A program made the position numbers and the translations under genes. Of a stretch of DNA of 64,000 bases, positions 21,034 through 28,561 are shown in pieces (the stretch's first letter is position 1; every line of letters begins with the position of its first letter). The notes under the pieces are model-generated. The model had not been told where the DNA came from and ran no database searches. It saw only the letters and a list, made by a program, of their open reading frames with translations. The stretch is taken from NCBI GenBank assembly GCA_016722285.1, contig JADKGI010000002.1, forward strand, positions 1 through 64,000. The letters are read 5' to 3'. Source of the stretch: Saprospiraceae bacterium. Its GTDB lineage: Bacteria > Bacteroidota > Bacteroidia > Chitinophagales > Saprospiraceae.

Positions 21034-21729
21034 CTATTTTTGAGTTGCAGATTTTCTTTCCAGCACCTCATCTACCAGGCCATACTCTTTTGCTTCGGTT
21101 GCTGTCATCCAATTGTCGCGATCGGAATCCCGCTCTATATCTTCAAAAGTCTTTCCGGTATGAACTGCCATGATGTCATATAATTCATTTCTAAGCGTTT
21201 TGATAAGCTTATATGAGATCTCCATGTCTGTAAATTGTCCTTGCATACCACCTGATGGCTGGTGAATCATCACTCTGGAATGAGGCAGGCAGGTTCTTTT
21301 GCCATTTTTTCCGGCACAAAGGAGAACAGCTCCCATGGAGGCAGCAAGCCCTGTGCAAATAGTAGCCACATCTGGAGAGACATACTGCATGGTGTCATAA
21401 ATGCCCATACCGGATATCACAGATCCGCCTGGACTATTTATAAACATCTGGATATCTCTTTTAGAATCTGTGGACTCAAGAAACAAAAGCTGAGCCTGGA
21501 TCACATTAGCCACATAATCATTGACCGGCAACCCCATAAATATAATGCGATCCATCATTAATCTGGAAAATACATCCATGCCAACAATATTCATCTGCCT
21601 TTCTTCAATAACCTGCGGGGTAAAACCGTTGATATCAGGAACTGATGTACCCATATATTTATCAAGATGCATGCTGCTCATGCCCATATGGCCCACAGCA
21701 AACTTTCTAAATTCATTCTGTGAATTCAT
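21034..21729 (-). CDS. clpP: ATP-dependent Clp protease proteolytic subunit
   Basis: This is the serine peptidase core of ClpXP. The start at ATG 21729 (MNSQNEFRKFAVGHMG) gives 231 residues; the open frame extends 16 codons upstream to a TTG, which runs into the gap after tig and is less likely. The catalytic triad is visible: S131 in GLAASMGAVLL, H156 in MIHQPSGGMQGQ and D205 in DRDNWM. The block INSPGGSVISGMGIYDTMQ is typical. It is the middle gene of tig-clpP-clpX, 74 bp after tig. The N-terminal extension of about 40 residues before VIEERQMNI is longer than in E. coli mature ClpP and may be a propeptide. Confidence 0.97.
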   Translation of the reverse strand: MNSQNEFRKFAVGHMGMSSMHLDKYMGTSVPDINGFTPQVIEERQMNIVGMDVFSRLMMDRIIFMGLPVNDYVANVIQAQLLFLESTDSKRDIQMFINSPGGSVISGMGIYDTMQYVSPDVATICTGLAASMGAVLLCAGKNGKRTCLPHSRVMIHQPSGGMQGQFTDMEISYKLIKTLRNELYDIMAVHTGKTFEDIERDSDRDNWMTATEAKEYGLVDEVLERKSATQK

Positions 21730-21803
21730 TATATTATTTTTGGTTAGTGATATAATTCTGAAAAGTGCTGTCAGCAATTTCCACCCCTTATTAACAACTG
21801 AGA

Positions 21804-23183
21804 TTAGAAATTGTTAACTCGTTCATTAAGTTCCTTGACTTTTTGTGCAAAATCTTCCTGGGTGATGCTCACTTTATTTCTTTTCACTAACCCGCCTACT
21901 TTGACAAAAATTTTATCAGCCAGAATTTCTTCATATGCTTTATTAACTTGTTCTTTGTCTTTCATCAGGCGATCTACGGTCTGAGTAATGAATCCATAAT
22001 CCATATTGCCATAGGATCTCATGTAGGAAAATACTGAATTGGTAAAGTGTTTTTTAATATCATTATCATCTACTTTGATATCAAATCTCTTAGCAAGGCT
22101 GGACTTCTGAAGCGACCACTTCATGTTCTTTGCAAAGGCATCAAACTCTTTTTCAAGCACTTCTTCAGACACTTTTTCATTTGATACTTTGAGGTATCTT
22201 TTCAAAAAATCTTCCGGTAAGTCAAAAGTATTATTTTCCATCAGATAGTCCATCACCTCACGGTACATAAATTGCTCAGCTTGGTTATCATAGTACTTTT
22301 TGATATCATTTCTGAGAAAGTCTCTTAGTGACGCTTCATCAGTGACAGTTTCATCACCAAAAGTGATGTAGAACTCTTCGTTCAGCTCAGCCGGCTCTAT
22401 TCTGGACACTTCAGTAATAGTTGCGGTAAACATATTGCCAATTTCCTGTTCACTCTCTGCGGGCACCTTCAGAAGATACTTGCGTATATACTCCTGATCT
22501 TTATTTTCTAATTTATAAACATCAAAGGAAATGGTATCTCCTATTTTTTTAGTCAGTAGTTCATTTTTTACGGCTTCATCATCTATCACATTTACGAGCA
22601 TGGTGATATCCGTCTTCCAGCCATCTTCTTTTATTACATTATCATCGAGCTCTTCGGCATCAAGCTTGATCATATCCATAAGCTGAATGACGTCAGTAGC
22701 TTCTATTCTCTTACCGTTCCGCCTTCTGGCAGCACTCAGTTCCTCATCTACCAGGCTTTCCTGGACAGAAACGTCATAAAATGTATAAGCATCCGTTTCT
22801 GAAGCTCCTTTTATGTCGAGGTCCGGTGCTATACCCAGATCAAAACTGAACTTATAGTCTTTGGGATTATTAATATCCAGATTCAATACAAGATTTTCAT
22901 CTTCATTTGCCAGTGGTTGTCCGAGATAATTTATTTGCTCTTCGTCGAGATATCCAAATAATTTGTCCTGCAAAGTCTCGTTGATGACGTCTGCAAGAAT
23001 AGATTTGCCATACATCTTTTTGATGACGCTGTCGGGCGTTTTTCCTTTACGGAATCCTTTGAGCTGAGCCTGATTCTTATATTTTTTAATTTCACTATCG
23101 AGCTTTGGTTTATAATCTGATGGCTCAAGAGTGATGTCCAAAGTAAGGTGTAACGGCGTGGTTTCTTTTCTAACAATCTGCAT
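21804..23183 (-). CDS. tig: Trigger factor, ribosome-associated chaperone
   Basis: The 459-residue protein starts MQIVRKETTPLHLTLDI and carries the ribosome-docking signature GFRKGKTP at about residues 44-51. The family's middle PPIase-like domain is poorly conserved at sequence level, as is usual in Bacteroidota. The C-terminal chaperone arms are helical and charged (DNQAEQFMYREVMDYLMENN). It binds nascent chains at the ribosome exit. It is the first gene of a tig-clpP-clpX run. A tRNA-Leu gene lies 93 bp upstream on the same strand. Confidence 0.93.
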   Translation of the reverse strand: MQIVRKETTPLHLTLDITLEPSDYKPKLDSEIKKYKNQAQLKGFRKGKTPDSVIKKMYGKSILADVINETLQDKLFGYLDEEQINYLGQPLANEDENLVLNLDINNPKDYKFSFDLGIAPDLDIKGASETDAYTFYDVSVQESLVDEELSAARRRNGKRIEATDVIQLMDMIKLDAEELDDNVIKEDGWKTDITMLVNVIDDEAVKNELLTKKIGDTISFDVYKLENKDQEYIRKYLLKVPAESEQEIGNMFTATITEVSRIEPAELNEEFYITFGDETVTDEASLRDFLRNDIKKYYDNQAEQFMYREVMDYLMENNTFDLPEDFLKRYLKVSNEKVSEEVLEKEFDAFAKNMKWSLQKSSLAKRFDIKVDDNDIKKHFTNSVFSYMRSYGNMDYGFITQTVDRLMKDKEQVNKAYEEILADKIFVKVGGLVKRNKVSITQEDFAQKVKELNERVNNF

Positions 23184-23276
23184 AGAAAAATGATAAATAT
23201 TTTAGTAAATGATGTGAAACATGTTATTGCAAATCAGATGAAGTGTCGCAATTTTTTTCTATAAGTATAAAGAGTG

Positions 23277-23358
23277 TGCGGGTGGAGGGACTCGAACCCC
23301 CAAGCCTCGCGGCACCAGATCCTAAGTCTGGCGTGTCTACCAATTTCACCACACCCGC
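23277..23358 (-). tRNA. tRNA-Leu (anticodon TAG)
   Basis: On the minus strand a GCGGGTG/CACCCGC acceptor stem encloses a D arm with AAATTGGTAGA, an anticodon stem CCAGA/TCTGG with loop CTTAGGA, a long variable arm and a T arm with GTTCGAGTC. The loop gives anticodon TAG, reading CUA. The discriminator is A, and CCA is not encoded. Confidence 0.95.
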
Positions 23359-23506
23359 ATTTCATCAGAACTATGCTTTTTTGAAAAGCGGTGCAAAGAT
23401 ATAATAATCCTTATAAAGTAAAAAGGAATCTAATGGAAATTGAAAAATAAAAATTCAGAACGAGGTAATTCTTGCTCAGGCATCAAAGTATCAAAAAATC
23501 ATGGTG

Positions 23507-24262
23507 TCACTTTACAACTACATTGTGTACCTCAGTAAGTTTGCGTTGAATGTCCTGAAGTTTCTCTTCGAGCATATTGTTAAATGTATATTTTGAATCT
23601 GAAAAACTCAGATGCGCATAATATTGCCAGACCTCAGCTATATCTGTATAATTAATTTCATAAGGAAGATATGCTTCGTTATCCGAAATGAGCATTAGTT
23701 TATTTGTATTGGCATCGTTTTTCACTCTTTTATAGACAACACCATCCGTTTTACTGATGATGACATACGTCTTTCCGGCTTTTATGTCTTTCAGTCTCTC
23801 GAGATATGCACATATCACAATGCTCCCTGACTCCATCGGCAACATAGAGTCGCCGTGTATTTCGAAGCCCCTGTATGTCCCTTGGGGAATATTGGGGAAA
23901 GCAATTTTAGGAAGATCGCGGATGTATTCCGGATCTGCAAAAGATTCGAGATAGCCTGCTTCTGCCTTTGTCTCCACAAGTTCTATATTGGAGTTATTGT
24001 CAGCATTGACCGAGATAGCGAGTACTTTCATATCCTTATTTCGGATGATTTCCAGCTCCCGATGACTGAGATTGGTGCGCACCATATCGTCTATCCTGAC
24101 ATCAAAGATATCAGAAAGCTTGATGAGGGTATCTATGCCCACCTGTGTATGTTCGCGCTCGTAATCACTGAGCGACGAGCGGGGTACGGATAGCTTTTCG
24201 GAAAGCTCCTGTTGAGAAAGTTTGTTTTTATTGCGGAGATATTTGATGTTTTGACCTAGCAT
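23507..24262 (-). CDS. LexA-like repressor: XRE HTH fused to S24 peptidase domain
   Basis: The 251-residue protein has an N-terminal Cro/C1-type helix-turn-helix (residues about 5-60, with LSQQELSEKLSVPRSSLSDYE) and a C-terminal S24/LexA-type self-cleavage domain. The likely scissile Ala-Gly is A102-G103 (KAEAGYLE), the nucleophile S139 in EIHGDSMLP and the general base K178 in DGVVYKRV. Such proteins repress damage-response genes until RecA-assisted autocleavage. A short C-terminal tail after about 215 (NNMLEEKLQDIQRKL) looks helical and might aid dimerisation. Neighbouring dinB and helicases make SOS-type control a fair inference. Its upstream region contains repeats shared with the dinB upstream region. 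Confidence 0.88.
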   Translation of the reverse strand: MLGQNIKYLRNKNKLSQQELSEKLSVPRSSLSDYEREHTQVGIDTLIKLSDIFDVRIDDMVRTNLSHRELEIIRNKDMKVLAISVNADNNSNIELVETKAEAGYLESFADPEYIRDLPKIAFPNIPQGTYRGFEIHGDSMLPMESGSIVICAYLERLKDIKAGKTYVIISKTDGVVYKRVKNDANTNKLMLISDNEAYLPYEINYTDIAEVWQYYAHLSFSDSKYTFNNMLEEKLQDIQRKLTEVHNVVVK

Positions 24263-24274
24263 GTTGTTGATTTT

Positions 24275-24336
24275 GGAAGTACGAAATACGATTTATGAAA
24301 TACGATTTTTGAATTGTGGAAGTACAAAATATGAAA
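24275..24336. repeat. Degenerate GAAGTACGAAATACGA repeats upstream of the repressor gene
   Basis: The 62 bases just before the repressor start contain GAAGTACGAAATACGA (24276-24291), then GAAATACGATTTTTGAA, then GAAGTACAAAATATGAAAT. The same words occur in opposite orientation at 24992-25040 before dinB. They could be operators for the repressor, or a dispersed simple-repeat family. Confidence 0.5.
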
Positions 24337-24451
24337 TAATAATATTTAATGATATAATGATTAATTTTTCCTGAAACTACCACAAAGTGATATCTGATAT
24401 TCTAATGACCAAGAGCTATTAGCTAACAGCCTAAATACTGCATACGAATGT

Positions 24452-24808
24452 TTATTTACTACCATTTCTGGCAGTTTTTATTGAGGATACAATAATTGCG
24501 ATAATTTCATTACTCTCTTTAAGTAAAGGTATAATGTAAGGCTCATCACCTGTCAGGTTGACTTCTTTTATTAATTCCAGCCAATACATAGTTTCATCAG
24601 CTTCTTCTTCAACGATTTTCAGCTTGTTTATAAAATCTGCATTAGATTTTGCACGGCAAGCAGCTCTATAATTTGCACCTATGGATGTAGCACTTCTGAC
24701 TACTTGCTTACCGACGATCCATGCGGACTGTTTAGCAAGGAATGAATCAACCCATCGAATAATTTCAATAGCGAACCTTTTGGTTCGATCTTTTAAGTCT
24801 TGACTCAT
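24452..24808 (-). CDS. Four-helix-bundle protein (23S rRNA intervening-sequence protein family)
   Basis: The 118-residue protein matches the small four-helix-bundle family often found in 23S rRNA intervening sequences and as free-standing genes in Bacteroidota. Recognised blocks are the early helix RTKRFAIEIIRWVDSF, the conserved QVVRSATSIGANYRAACRAKS, and EEADETMYWLELI. The cellular role is unknown. Here it sits alone between the S24 repressor and dinB rather than in an rRNA gene. Its promoter (24834-24841) is overlapped on the upstream side by four phased CGACRTA boxes, so it may be regulated with the neighbouring damage-response genes. Confidence 0.85.
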   Translation of the reverse strand: MSQDLKDRTKRFAIEIIRWVDSFLAKQSAWIVGKQVVRSATSIGANYRAACRAKSNADFINKLKIVEEEADETMYWLELIKEVNLTGDEPYIIPLLKESNEIIAIIVSSIKTARNGSK

Positions 24809-24833
24809 TTACGGGTAATTAAAAATCTTTTGA

Positions 24834-24841
24834 CAAAGATA
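24834..24841 (-). promoter_or_regulatory. Putative -7 element for the four-helix-bundle gene
   Basis: The minus strand reads TATCTTTG, a full match to TAnnTTTG, 26 bp ahead of the ATG. The -33 position would fall at about 24860-24866, inside the phased boxes. Confidence 0.5.
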
Positions 24842-24854
24842 ATAACAATTTTAA

Positions 24855-24900
24855 ATTACGACGTATATTGCGACATATTTACGACGTAAAATGCGACATA
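24855..24900. promoter_or_regulatory. Tandem 23-bp repeats with four phased CGACRTA boxes
   Basis: Units 24855-24877 and 24878-24900 are abutting and match at 21 of 23 positions (TTACGACGTA, then TGCGACATAT). Each holds two CGACRTA boxes, so boxes begin at 24858, 24870, 24881 and 24893, spaced 12, 11 and 12 bp, close to one helical turn. They lie between the divergent four-helix-bundle gene and dinB and cover the presumed -33 region of the former. A cooperative repressor or activator site is the natural reading; the binding protein is not known. Confidence 0.6.
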
Positions 24901-24991
24901 TATTAATATTCTTCATAAATTTACTTGAAATGAGTAGTGTTTCCCCTTATTTTTATATACAAAATCTGCTACATCCGCATTCCGCTTTCTA

Positions 24992-25040
24992 CATTCATAC
25001 TTCCGCATTCGTATTTCGTCATTCGTACTTCGTACTTCAT
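24992..25040. repeat. TACGAA-type repeats upstream of dinB
   Basis: The 49 bases directly before the dinB ATG consist of CATTCATACTTCCGCATTCG and ATTTCGTCATTCGTACTTCG-type words. The complementary strand reads GAAGTACGAAGTACGAATGA, the same vocabulary as 24275-24336. Confidence 0.5.
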
Positions 25041-25041
25041 A

Positions 25042-26229
25042 ATGTATAATCGCGCTATCCTCCACCTTGATCTCGATTCCTTCTTCGTATCAGTCGAGTG
25101 TCTCAAAAACAGCAGCCTGCTAGGATTACCGCTGCTCATCGGTGGCACATCCAATCGTGGCGTAGTCGCATCATGTAGCTACGAGGCTCGTCGATTTGGC
25201 GTCCACTCCGCCATGCCTATGAAGATGGCTCTCCGGCTCTGTCCGCAAGCCGTCATCATCAAGGGAGACATGGATAGCTACTCCAAATACTCGGGCATCG
25301 TCACCGACATCATCGCTGAGGAGGCTCCCGTGTACGAAAAGGCATCCATCGATGAGTTTTATCTGGATCTGACTGGTATGGACAAACATTTCGGGTGCTT
25401 CAAGTGGTCAGCAGAGCTGCGACAGAAGGTCATCAAAGAGTCTGGGCTACCCATCTCCTTCGGCTTGTCTGTCAATAAAACCGTCTCCAAAGTCGGAACC
25501 GGCGAGGCCAAACCCAATGGCACCAAACACATACCCAATGGTACCGAGAAAGGTTTTCTCGCACCGCTGCCTGTAGGTAAGATACCCGGTGTGGGCGACC
25601 AGACCCACAAAAAGCTCAACTTCATGGGCGTACGCACCATAGAGACACTTAGTCAAATACCCATTCGTCTCCTGGAGCGGGAATTTGGCAAGCCGGGACG
25701 TAGTCTATGGGAAAAGGCCAATGCCATCGATCATACACCCATCGTACCCTATCACGAGCAGAAGTCCATGTCCAAGGAACGAACTTTTATGGAAGATACC
25801 CTCGACATCACCATGATGAAGCATCTACTCCTCGATATGGCGGACAAACTATCCTTTGAACTGCGTGCTTCCGGCAAACTCGCATCTACCATCACTGTCA
25901 AGATCCGTTATGCCGACTTCAATACTTATACCAAACAGAAAAACATCTCCTACACAGCCAATGATCGTCTCCTGGGTCAGCACGTACTCGATATCTTCGA
26001 CAAGCTCTACGAACGCCGCCAACTCATCCGCCTCATCGGTGTCAAGTACAGCGGCCTGGTACAGGGCAACTATCAGATCAATCTATTCGACGATACGATA
26101 GAGCATATCCACCTCATGCAACAGATGGACAGGATCAGGAGGCGCTTCGGCGCAGATGCGATCATGCGAGCCAGTGGGCTTGTGAAAGCAAAGGTGCTTA
26201 GGGATCAGTTGCCGCCGGATGGTGGGTGA
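25042..26229 (+). CDS. dinB: DNA polymerase IV (Y-family translesion polymerase)
   Basis: The 395-residue protein begins MYNRAILHLDLDSFFVSVEC. Catalytic residues are D10 in HLDLDSFF and D104-E105 in ASIDEFYLDL; the YEARRFGVHSAMPMKMA block is classic for DinB/UmuC. The HhH region (PVGKIPGVGDQTHKKL) and little-finger domain follow. It copies past damaged bases and is usually SOS controlled. I choose ATG 25042 because the extra 35 upstream codons are repeat-derived. The gene is visibly GC-richer than its surroundings: 25141-25200 has 34 G/C of 60, against 22 of 60 at 26581-26640, suggesting acquisition from another genome. A helicase gene follows in the same direction after 80 bp. Confidence 0.95.
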   Translation: MYNRAILHLDLDSFFVSVECLKNSSLLGLPLLIGGTSNRGVVASCSYEARRFGVHSAMPMKMALRLCPQAVIIKGDMDSYSKYSGIVTDIIAEEAPVYEKASIDEFYLDLTGMDKHFGCFKWSAELRQKVIKESGLPISFGLSVNKTVSKVGTGEAKPNGTKHIPNGTEKGFLAPLPVGKIPGVGDQTHKKLNFMGVRTIETLSQIPIRLLEREFGKPGRSLWEKANAIDHTPIVPYHEQKSMSKERTFMEDTLDITMMKHLLLDMADKLSFELRASGKLASTITVKIRYADFNTYTKQKNISYTANDRLLGQHVLDIFDKLYERRQLIRLIGVKYSGLVQGNYQINLFDDTIEHIHLMQQMDRIRRRFGADAIMRASGLVKAKVLRDQLPPDGG

Positions 26230-26309
26230 TTTTTTATTAACTCAAATATTTTTTCAAAGACTATTGTACTATATCCCTATCTTCGCCCTGTATCCACCAC
26301 AGTTTTCCA

Positions 26310-28457
26310 TTGGCAAATAATAACATACCTGCATCGCTCTCTTCGCTCAACAAACAGCAAAAGGCTGCTGTTACTGCTGAAGATAAGCGGGTGATAGTCA
26401 TAGCAGGGGCCGGATCCGGCAAAACACAAACCCTACTCCAGAAAATCCTATATCTCATCAATGAAAAAAATGTAAAGCCTTCTGAAATTCTCGCCATCAC
26501 TTTTACCAAAAACGCGGCCAATGAAATGATAGACAGGCTCATACTTTCTATAGATTTTGATGGGCATTACAAAGATATACTCCAAAATAAAAAGCTGTCT
26601 GAGAGCACAAAACATACACATCGCAGAAAGCAAATCGTAAAAACTGGTTGGATACGCAATCTGACGATACGTACTTTTCACAGCCTTTGCTATAGCATCC
26701 TTAGGACATATGGAGTCAGCGAATTTGATAACAAATTTAAAATCATCACAGATACAGGGCATTTGGATGAGGAGATGTCATCTATTACAGCTTCTGAGAC
26801 CACATACACCGCTTTGCACAAAGTACTGATCGACTGCTGTAGTGAAAAGGATTATCTCATAGAGTTGAAGCGATATGTACTCGATTATCTGGTGGACAAA
26901 CTACACTTACCGCAACGCTCAGCATTGGCATTGAGCAGTGATAATAAGATATATACTTCGCTCAATGGGACCAAAGTCAGATCCAAATCGGAGCAGTATA
27001 TCGCTGACTGGCTGTATAGACACAACATAAAATTTGTCTATGAGCCGAAGGTCACTTTTCAGGAAAAGGAGTTCTATCCTGATTTTTTTATTCCTGATGC
27101 CAATCTGTACATCGAGCACATCAGCAATCTGAGTAAAGGCTCAGGCTTCAAAGAAAAACAATTCAATATCGCTGGCAAGTTGCTCGTCAAGACGTATGAA
27201 GAGATGACCAGAGATACATCGCTCTTTAATCTTGCTCTTGAACGGATCATTAGAAATAGGCTGCCTGATGGATTTGACGTCGATGCAGTGTTGTATTATG
27301 AAGAAGAGTTCAGAAACCGGCATCACGAAATCAGGAATTTTCTGCGCCAATTGATTCGGGTGATAGATATGATCAAAGTCGATGGCCTAAGTATGAAAGA
27401 TATAGCTCAAAAAGCATCTCTTGACCCGCATCAGCGCATCAGGGATTTTTACAAATTGGTGTTGCCACTGGTAGATAAATTCGAAACTTACTGTACAGAT
27501 CGTTCTTATTTGGACTTTAACGATCTGAATATTAAGGCTATACATCTACTCAAGAATAGTGAAGAAATCAGACATAAATTTTTCCAACAGTATAAATATG
27601 TGCTGGTGGACGAATTTCAGGATGTCAACAAGATACAGGTGAGCTTTATCAAGACACTGATGAATCCAGATGCTCAGCTCTTTTGTGTAGGTGACGACTG
27701 GCAAAGCATATACGGCTTCAGAGGTGCTGATGTTCAATACATTGTGGAGTTTACACGCTTTTTTAAGGATGCTCGTTGTATAAGTTTGGATACTAACTAC
27801 AGAAGTACACCAAATATAGTAGATGCTAGCTCTGAAGTGATACGCAATAATCGCTTCATGGTGGATAAAGTCATCAAAGCACAGAAAAAGTCTAGAAAAA
27901 AGATCGAAGTATATTCAGCCATCGATTTTGAAGATGGTGTGGATTTTGCAGTTCAGGAAGTAAAAGAATTGCTGGCACAGGGCATACCCAACGATCAGAT
28001 TTTGTTTTTGTATCGTAGGAGCAAGATGTTTGAGCCATATAGGGAGAGATTTAAAAAAGAAAAGATTCATGTCAGTGCCAAAACCATTCATGCAGCTAAG
28101 GGCCTGGAAAGCAAAGCTGTATTTATCGTTGGACTTACACAGGGGAGCGGTGGATTTCCGGATGTATGGCTCGATGATCGAATATACCAAACCATCAGAC
28201 CAGTAAAATATGATATCTTACTGGAAGAAGAGCGGAGACTCTTTTATGTAGCACTTACAAGGGCCGAGGATATATTGTATCTCATTACTGAAAAAGGAAA
28301 TGAAAGTATGTTTATAGATGAGATACCGCCATCCTACAAGGTTCTTTTTTCGAAGTCATTGCAATCCGTCTTACCCATTAAGGTACATTGTCCGTCATGT
28401 AGCAGAGTCGTTGAGCCTCACTTTAAGTTCTGTCCCGAATGCGGTGAGCAGATATAA
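26310..28457 (+). CDS. UvrD/Rep-family helicase with inserted nuclease-like domain and C-terminal zinc ribbon
   Basis: This is an SF1A DNA helicase of 715 residues. Walker A is GAGSGKT (33-39), motif Ia AITFTKNAANEM, motif II VDEFQDVN, motif III GDDWQSIYGFRGAD, motif IV DTNYRST, motif V IHAAKGLESKAVFIVG and motif VI YVALTRAED. An insertion at about residues 215-300 has KSEQYIADWLYRH, FVYEPKV, YPDFFIP and LYIEH, the spacing of a PD-(D/E)XK-like nuclease fold. The C terminus ends in a CPSC/CPEC zinc ribbon (about 692-712). The start is uncertain: no ATG precedes the helicase core, and TTG 26310 is used. It lies between dinB and an SNF2 helicase and probably unwinds or processes damaged or foreign DNA. 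Confidence 0.85.
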   Translation: MANNNIPASLSSLNKQQKAAVTAEDKRVIVIAGAGSGKTQTLLQKILYLINEKNVKPSEILAITFTKNAANEMIDRLILSIDFDGHYKDILQNKKLSESTKHTHRRKQIVKTGWIRNLTIRTFHSLCYSILRTYGVSEFDNKFKIITDTGHLDEEMSSITASETTYTALHKVLIDCCSEKDYLIELKRYVLDYLVDKLHLPQRSALALSSDNKIYTSLNGTKVRSKSEQYIADWLYRHNIKFVYEPKVTFQEKEFYPDFFIPDANLYIEHISNLSKGSGFKEKQFNIAGKLLVKTYEEMTRDTSLFNLALERIIRNRLPDGFDVDAVLYYEEEFRNRHHEIRNFLRQLIRVIDMIKVDGLSMKDIAQKASLDPHQRIRDFYKLVLPLVDKFETYCTDRSYLDFNDLNIKAIHLLKNSEEIRHKFFQQYKYVLVDEFQDVNKIQVSFIKTLMNPDAQLFCVGDDWQSIYGFRGADVQYIVEFTRFFKDARCISLDTNYRSTPNIVDASSEVIRNNRFMVDKVIKAQKKSRKKIEVYSAIDFEDGVDFAVQEVKELLAQGIPNDQILFLYRRSKMFEPYRERFKKEKIHVSAKTIHAAKGLESKAVFIVGLTQGSGGFPDVWLDDRIYQTIRPVKYDILLEEERRLFYVALTRAEDILYLITEKGNESMFIDEIPPSYKVLFSKSLQSVLPIKVHCPSCSRVVEPHFKFCPECGEQI

Positions 28458-28561
28458 AAGGTTGGAAGATTATTTGAACCATATTGTACATTTTCATATA
28501 CTATTTTTTTTCATATCTACTATTTTTCTCACCTTTGAACCCAAACACTCGATATATTCAC

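Noticed and set aside
24855..24900. Tandem 23-bp units as a mini CRISPR
   Set aside because: The units abut without spacers, and the position fits promoter control better.
25359..25640. Minus-strand frames inside dinB
   Set aside because: They are shadows explained by the high GC of dinB.
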